Of a DNA stretch of 8,318 nt, positions 6,158 to 8,318 are shown in pieces. A program made the translations under genes and the position numbers. This DNA comes from Alphaproteobacteria bacterium (lineage in GTDB: Bacteria; Pseudomonadota; Alphaproteobacteria; Micropepsales; Micropepsaceae). The notes below the pieces were generated by a model that saw only the letters and a program-made list of their open reading frames with translations, was not told the origin of the DNA and searched no databases. The stretch covers positions 1 to 8,318 of the forward strand of contig JAGWRJ010000747.1 of NCBI GenBank assembly GCA_028869725.1, written 5' to 3'. How positions within the stretch are numbered: position 1 is the first letter of the stretch; each line of letters starts with the position of its first letter.

Positions 6158-6775
6158 TCAGCTCGACCGGCGAAGCTGCGAGCCCTGGTGCCAGGATGCG
6201 GAGCGGGGCGGCGGCGCCGGGGAGATCTCGGTGATCCAGTCCCCGGTGCTGACGGCATGGGCCCCCGGACGGCTTTGACCGCCATTATCCTGGGTCTCAG
6301 GGACGAGGTCGCAGCTGTCGAAGGCGACCGCGTCGCTGAGGACCACGAGGCGATGGCCATGCCTGGCGGCATCTTCGGCAGTGGCGCGGGCGGCAGAGAG
6401 GCCGAGCAGCCCGGCAACAAGCAGGGTCCGCCCCGAGCCATCGAGGATTTCCGAGAAGTACGGGCTCGCATAGCAGGAGGGGCCAGAGCTTGCCACCACG
6501 CTTTCGTAGCGGCGGGGCTCGAAGCCGGTGAACCAGCGGCTTCTGCCTGTCAGCCGGCTGACGTCGCCGCTCCTGTGGTCGTGGACGAAGACCACAGGTA
6601 CGCCGAAGCGGCGTGCCGTCTGAAGCGCCGTCTGGCAGCGCTCCAGAATACCTGCGGTAGCCGGTGCCGAGAGATCTGTGTTCTCTGTGAGATTGCTGTA
6701 GCACAGATCCACGAGCACGAGGGTGGCAGCGCCCAGGGGATGGCGGGCGTGATTTTCATAGAAAGCGATGGTCAT
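6158..6775 (-). CDS. Isochorismatase-fold protein lacking catalytic Lys and Cys (probable pseudoenzyme)
   Basis: A 205-residue protein with the cysteine-hydrolase (isochorismatase-like) core. Seen in order are ATLVLVDLCYSN with Asp23 where the catalytic Asp stands, ARRFGVPVVFVHDH (54-67), YESVVASSGPSCYASPYF (90-107), then TLLVAGLLGLSAARATAEDAA (117-137) and HRLVVLSDAVA (141-151). In active members the third block has Lys four residues before Ser; here it is Ser96. The nucleophile of the G-V-x-T-x-x-C-V-x-x-T motif falls on Ala128. Only the Asp of the Asp-Lys-Cys triad remains, so hydrolysis by the usual mechanism is not expected; binding, scaffolding or a different chemistry is possible. The last 20 residues are Pro/Ser/Arg-rich. 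Its ATG overlaps the stop of the GNAT gene (ATGA), so the two products are made together and may form a complex. Confidence 0.82.
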   Translation of the reverse strand: MTIAFYENHARHPLGAATLVLVDLCYSNLTENTDLSAPATAGILERCQTALQTARRFGVPVVFVHDHRSGDVSRLTGRSRWFTGFEPRRYESVVASSGPSCYASPYFSEILDGSGRTLLVAGLLGLSAARATAEDAARHGHRLVVLSDAVAFDSCDLVPETQDNGGQSRPGAHAVSTGDWITEISPAPPPRSASWHQGSQLRRSS

Positions 6776-8010
6776 GCCTGTGCACCTCTTTCACGGGCGC
6801 CGCGGCCAACCGAGCGCTCGAGAATCCCGGGCATATGCCAGCGACCTTCGGGACGAATGAGCACATAAGGATCGTCACCGATTTTGATGGCGTCATTGGC
6901 CGGTGGCAGATCCTTGACGAGTTCAACATAGGATTCGTCGGAGAACACGAACATCGGCCGGCCTTCGAGAGGCTTGAAGCCGCACACGTTCCAGAAGCGG
7001 ACGAGCTCCTTGCGGGCATGGCCATAGAGCCGGCGATAGCCCTTCATGCGGCAGAGTTCGCTGCCGGCACGGGCAAGGCGGAAGGCAAGCTTGGTGTTGC
7101 GATATTCGTGGCGTACGGCGAGACGTTCGAGCTTGGCGAAGTCTGCGAAATAACGGATGCGCAGGCAGCCGGCCGGCTCATCCCCGACATAGCCGACGAG
7201 ATGTGTGGCCGTCAGATCATTGCCATCGAACTCTTCTTCGAGCGGACAATCCTGTTCGGCAATGTAGGTGGCACCGCGGATGGCACAGACCTGCATCAGG
7301 TCATTGAAGTTGCGGGCGATGCTGACGGAAAGTTCACCTGGCCTGCGGCCTGGGCGGTGATCGTCGTAGATGGGCATCGGACCGGAATTCTTGGCACGAT
7401 GGAAGCGATAGAGTGTGGGCGCGAGAACGCCGTCGATGATGGTGCCGCGCTGAAAGCCGAGACTTTCGGTGAGACGTCGGCCGGCGTCGGTTGCCGGATA
7501 GGCGTAGAGATCCGCATCTTCGTAGCGCCCACCGGTGATGCGCTCGACGATCGTCGGGATCGCGGCCGCGAGTGTTCCTGGGGCATAGATCGCCCAGGTG
7601 TAGATGCCGGCGGGCCGCTCGGTTTGGTTAACCAGGCACGATGCCGGCGGATCGAGGCGATTGAGCGTACCGTCAGCGAGGCGCTTCAAGCCCTCCCGGT
7701 TAAGCATAAGGAAGCACAAAAGCCCTTCTGCTTCAGGGTCCTGCGAATTATAGGTGCTGCGCCGCGTGATCCCCCAGAAGCTGTCGGGGTTTTGGCTGAC
7801 GACGCGGTGTACCACCTCGTTGCGTGCGACCGTGCCGATGGTGGGGCGCGCCTTTTCCACCACGCGGTCGATTGTTGCGCCAGTTGGTGCAAATGCTAGT
7901 AGGCGCTTGCCCCATTTGCTAGGCTCCAGGCTGGCGAGATCGTGACGGGCAGGCAGAGTACTGGTTTCTGCTGTTCCATCGCGAACCATGCGGATGTCAT
8001 GTGCCGTCAT
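6772..8010 (-). CDS. Tandem GNAT-fold acyltransferase (two GNAT-like halves)
   Basis: A 412-residue protein. The second half (about 226-365) is a clear GNAT domain: AIRGATYIAEQDCPLEEEF (243-261), THLVGYVGDEPAGCLRIRY (269-287), LERLAVRHEYRNTKLAFRLA (294-313, cofactor-binding motif A) and VRFWNVCGFKPLEG (337-350). The glycine of the usual Q/R-x-x-G-x-G/A loop is Lys307, so cofactor binding may differ. The first half (about 34-190) also looks GNAT-like: CFLMLNREGLKRLADG (99-114) and ATDAGRRLTESLGFQRG (173-189). Such proteins move an acyl group from acyl-CoA or acyl-carrier protein to an amine; the substrate is unknown. The ATG at 8010 is preferred because AAAGG stands about 8 bases upstream; the frame is open back to 8250, but that part lies across the divergent LysR gene. 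It is first in an operon with the isochorismatase-fold gene (ATGA overlap) and faces a LysR-type gene. Confidence 0.82.
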   Translation of the reverse strand: MTAHDIRMVRDGTAETSTLPARHDLASLEPSKWGKRLLAFAPTGATIDRVVEKARPTIGTVARNEVVHRVVSQNPDSFWGITRRSTYNSQDPEAEGLLCFLMLNREGLKRLADGTLNRLDPPASCLVNQTERPAGIYTWAIYAPGTLAAAIPTIVERITGGRYEDADLYAYPATDAGRRLTESLGFQRGTIIDGVLAPTLYRFHRAKNSGPMPIYDDHRPGRRPGELSVSIARNFNDLMQVCAIRGATYIAEQDCPLEEEFDGNDLTATHLVGYVGDEPAGCLRIRYFADFAKLERLAVRHEYRNTKLAFRLARAGSELCRMKGYRRLYGHARKELVRFWNVCGFKPLEGRPMFVFSDESYVELVKDLPPANDAIKIGDDPYVLIRPEGRWHMPGILERSVGRGARERGAQA

Positions 8011-8071
8011 CGAATTCACCTTTCTTGAAGGCTGCTGAGATAGAAACGCTAGGCGGAAAGATGGGGTTTGT
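8011..8071. promoter_or_regulatory. Divergent promoter region between LysR-type gene and GNAT operon
   Basis: A 61-base gap between divergent start codons, AT-richer than its flanks, is the usual site for a LysR-type regulator to control itself and the facing operon. A partial symmetry TTTC (8030-8033) and GAAA (8043-8046) is present, but no convincing T-N11-A box or -35/-10 pair could be fixed by eye. Confidence 0.45.
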
Positions 8072-8318
8072 ATGCAGTCTGTAGCGGAACGGGCCGTTCC
8101 GACGTCGGAACAGGCAGCACATGCGCTGCGCGCACTCCCTGATTGGGAAGGGGCGCGGTTGTTTCTGGAGATCGTGCGTCGCGGCAGTTTTCGCGCAGCG
8201 GCCGATGGCCTCAATCTTTCTGTCAATGCGCTGCGCCGCCGCTTCACCATGTTCGAAGATCAGCTCGGCATGATTTTGCTCACGCGTCATACCGACGGCA
8301 TTCGTCTGACAAGTGAAG
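8072..8318 (+). CDS. LysR-family transcriptional regulator, N-terminal part (3' truncated by window)
   Basis: From the ATG at 8072 the frame is open to the end of the window (82 residues). The winged helix-turn-helix of LysR regulators is plain: WEGARLFLEIVRRGSFRAAA (25-44) then LNLSVNALRRRFTMFEDQLG (47-66) and LLTRHTDGIRLT (69-80). The 24-residue extension before the DNA-binding domain is a little long for the family but occurs in relatives. The effector-binding domain lies beyond the window. A weak ribosome site is present (GGGG just upstream). Its divergent position suggests it controls the GNAT and isochorismatase-like operon, with an unknown ligand. Confidence 0.9.
   Translation, partial: MQSVAERAVPTSEQAAHALRALPDWEGARLFLEIVRRGSFRAAADGLNLSVNALRRRFTMFEDQLGMILLTRHTDGIRLTSE

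Noticed and set aside
5969..6868. 299-codon + strand open frame
   Set aside because: It is antisense to the isochorismatase-fold gene, which shows the family core in order, and to the end of the GNAT gene; the translation lacks any domain.
6835..7899. 354-codon + strand open frame
   Set aside because: It is a shadow of the tandem GNAT gene; the - strand reading has GNAT motifs, a ribosome site and an operon partner.
8011..8250. 80-codon N-terminal extension of the GNAT protein
   Set aside because: It would cross the divergent promoter and run antisense to the LysR helix-turn-helix; its residues are Arg/Ser-rich, and the ATG at 8010 has a good ribosome site.

Overview
The window looks like chromosomal or large-plasmid DNA of a GC-rich alphaproteobacterium. 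Gene style and protein types suggest a sphingomonad-like host, but no marker gene proves this. It has three blocks with different histories.

Block 1 (1-2972, + strand) is the end of a catabolic operon. It holds the C-terminal swivelling (phospho-histidine) domain of a PEP-utilising enzyme, a zinc-dependent aryl-alcohol-type dehydrogenase and an NAD(P)-dependent aldehyde dehydrogenase. The dehydrogenase genes overlap by ATGA, and a rho-independent terminator starts in the last stop codon. Together the two would oxidise an alcohol (probably benzylic or otherwise bulky) to the aldehyde and then the acid. The upstream phosphotransferase resembles the p-cresol (Cre) pathway, where phosphorylation precedes alcohol and aldehyde oxidation.

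Block 2 (about 2969-4890) is an accessory, defence-like patch. It begins with a decayed C-terminal piece of an IS1-type transposase (in-frame TGA), then a strong bidirectional terminator. An AT-richer Abi-family gene with a HEPN-type R-x4-H motif follows. Then, on the - strand, comes an mqsRA-type toxin-antitoxin pair. The antitoxin gene is intact. The toxin gene has a one-base frameshift near its N-terminus, although all its catalytic residues remain downstream. A 25-bp palindrome upstream has the geometry of the E. coli MqsA operator. About 600 bp after it (4889-5484) hold no gene I can support.

Block 3 (5485-8318) is a divergently organised cluster. A LysR-type regulator (partial, + strand) diverges over 61 bp from a - strand operon. 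The operon encodes a 412-residue protein with two GNAT-like halves, then, coupled by ATGA overlap, an isochorismatase-fold protein that has lost the catalytic Lys and Cys. A possible PAS-like protein follows beyond two hairpins. The substrate of this cluster is unknown; the unusual pairing of a tandem acyltransferase with a pseudo-hydrolase is the most novel thing here. No tRNA, rRNA, CRISPR array or intact mobile element was seen.
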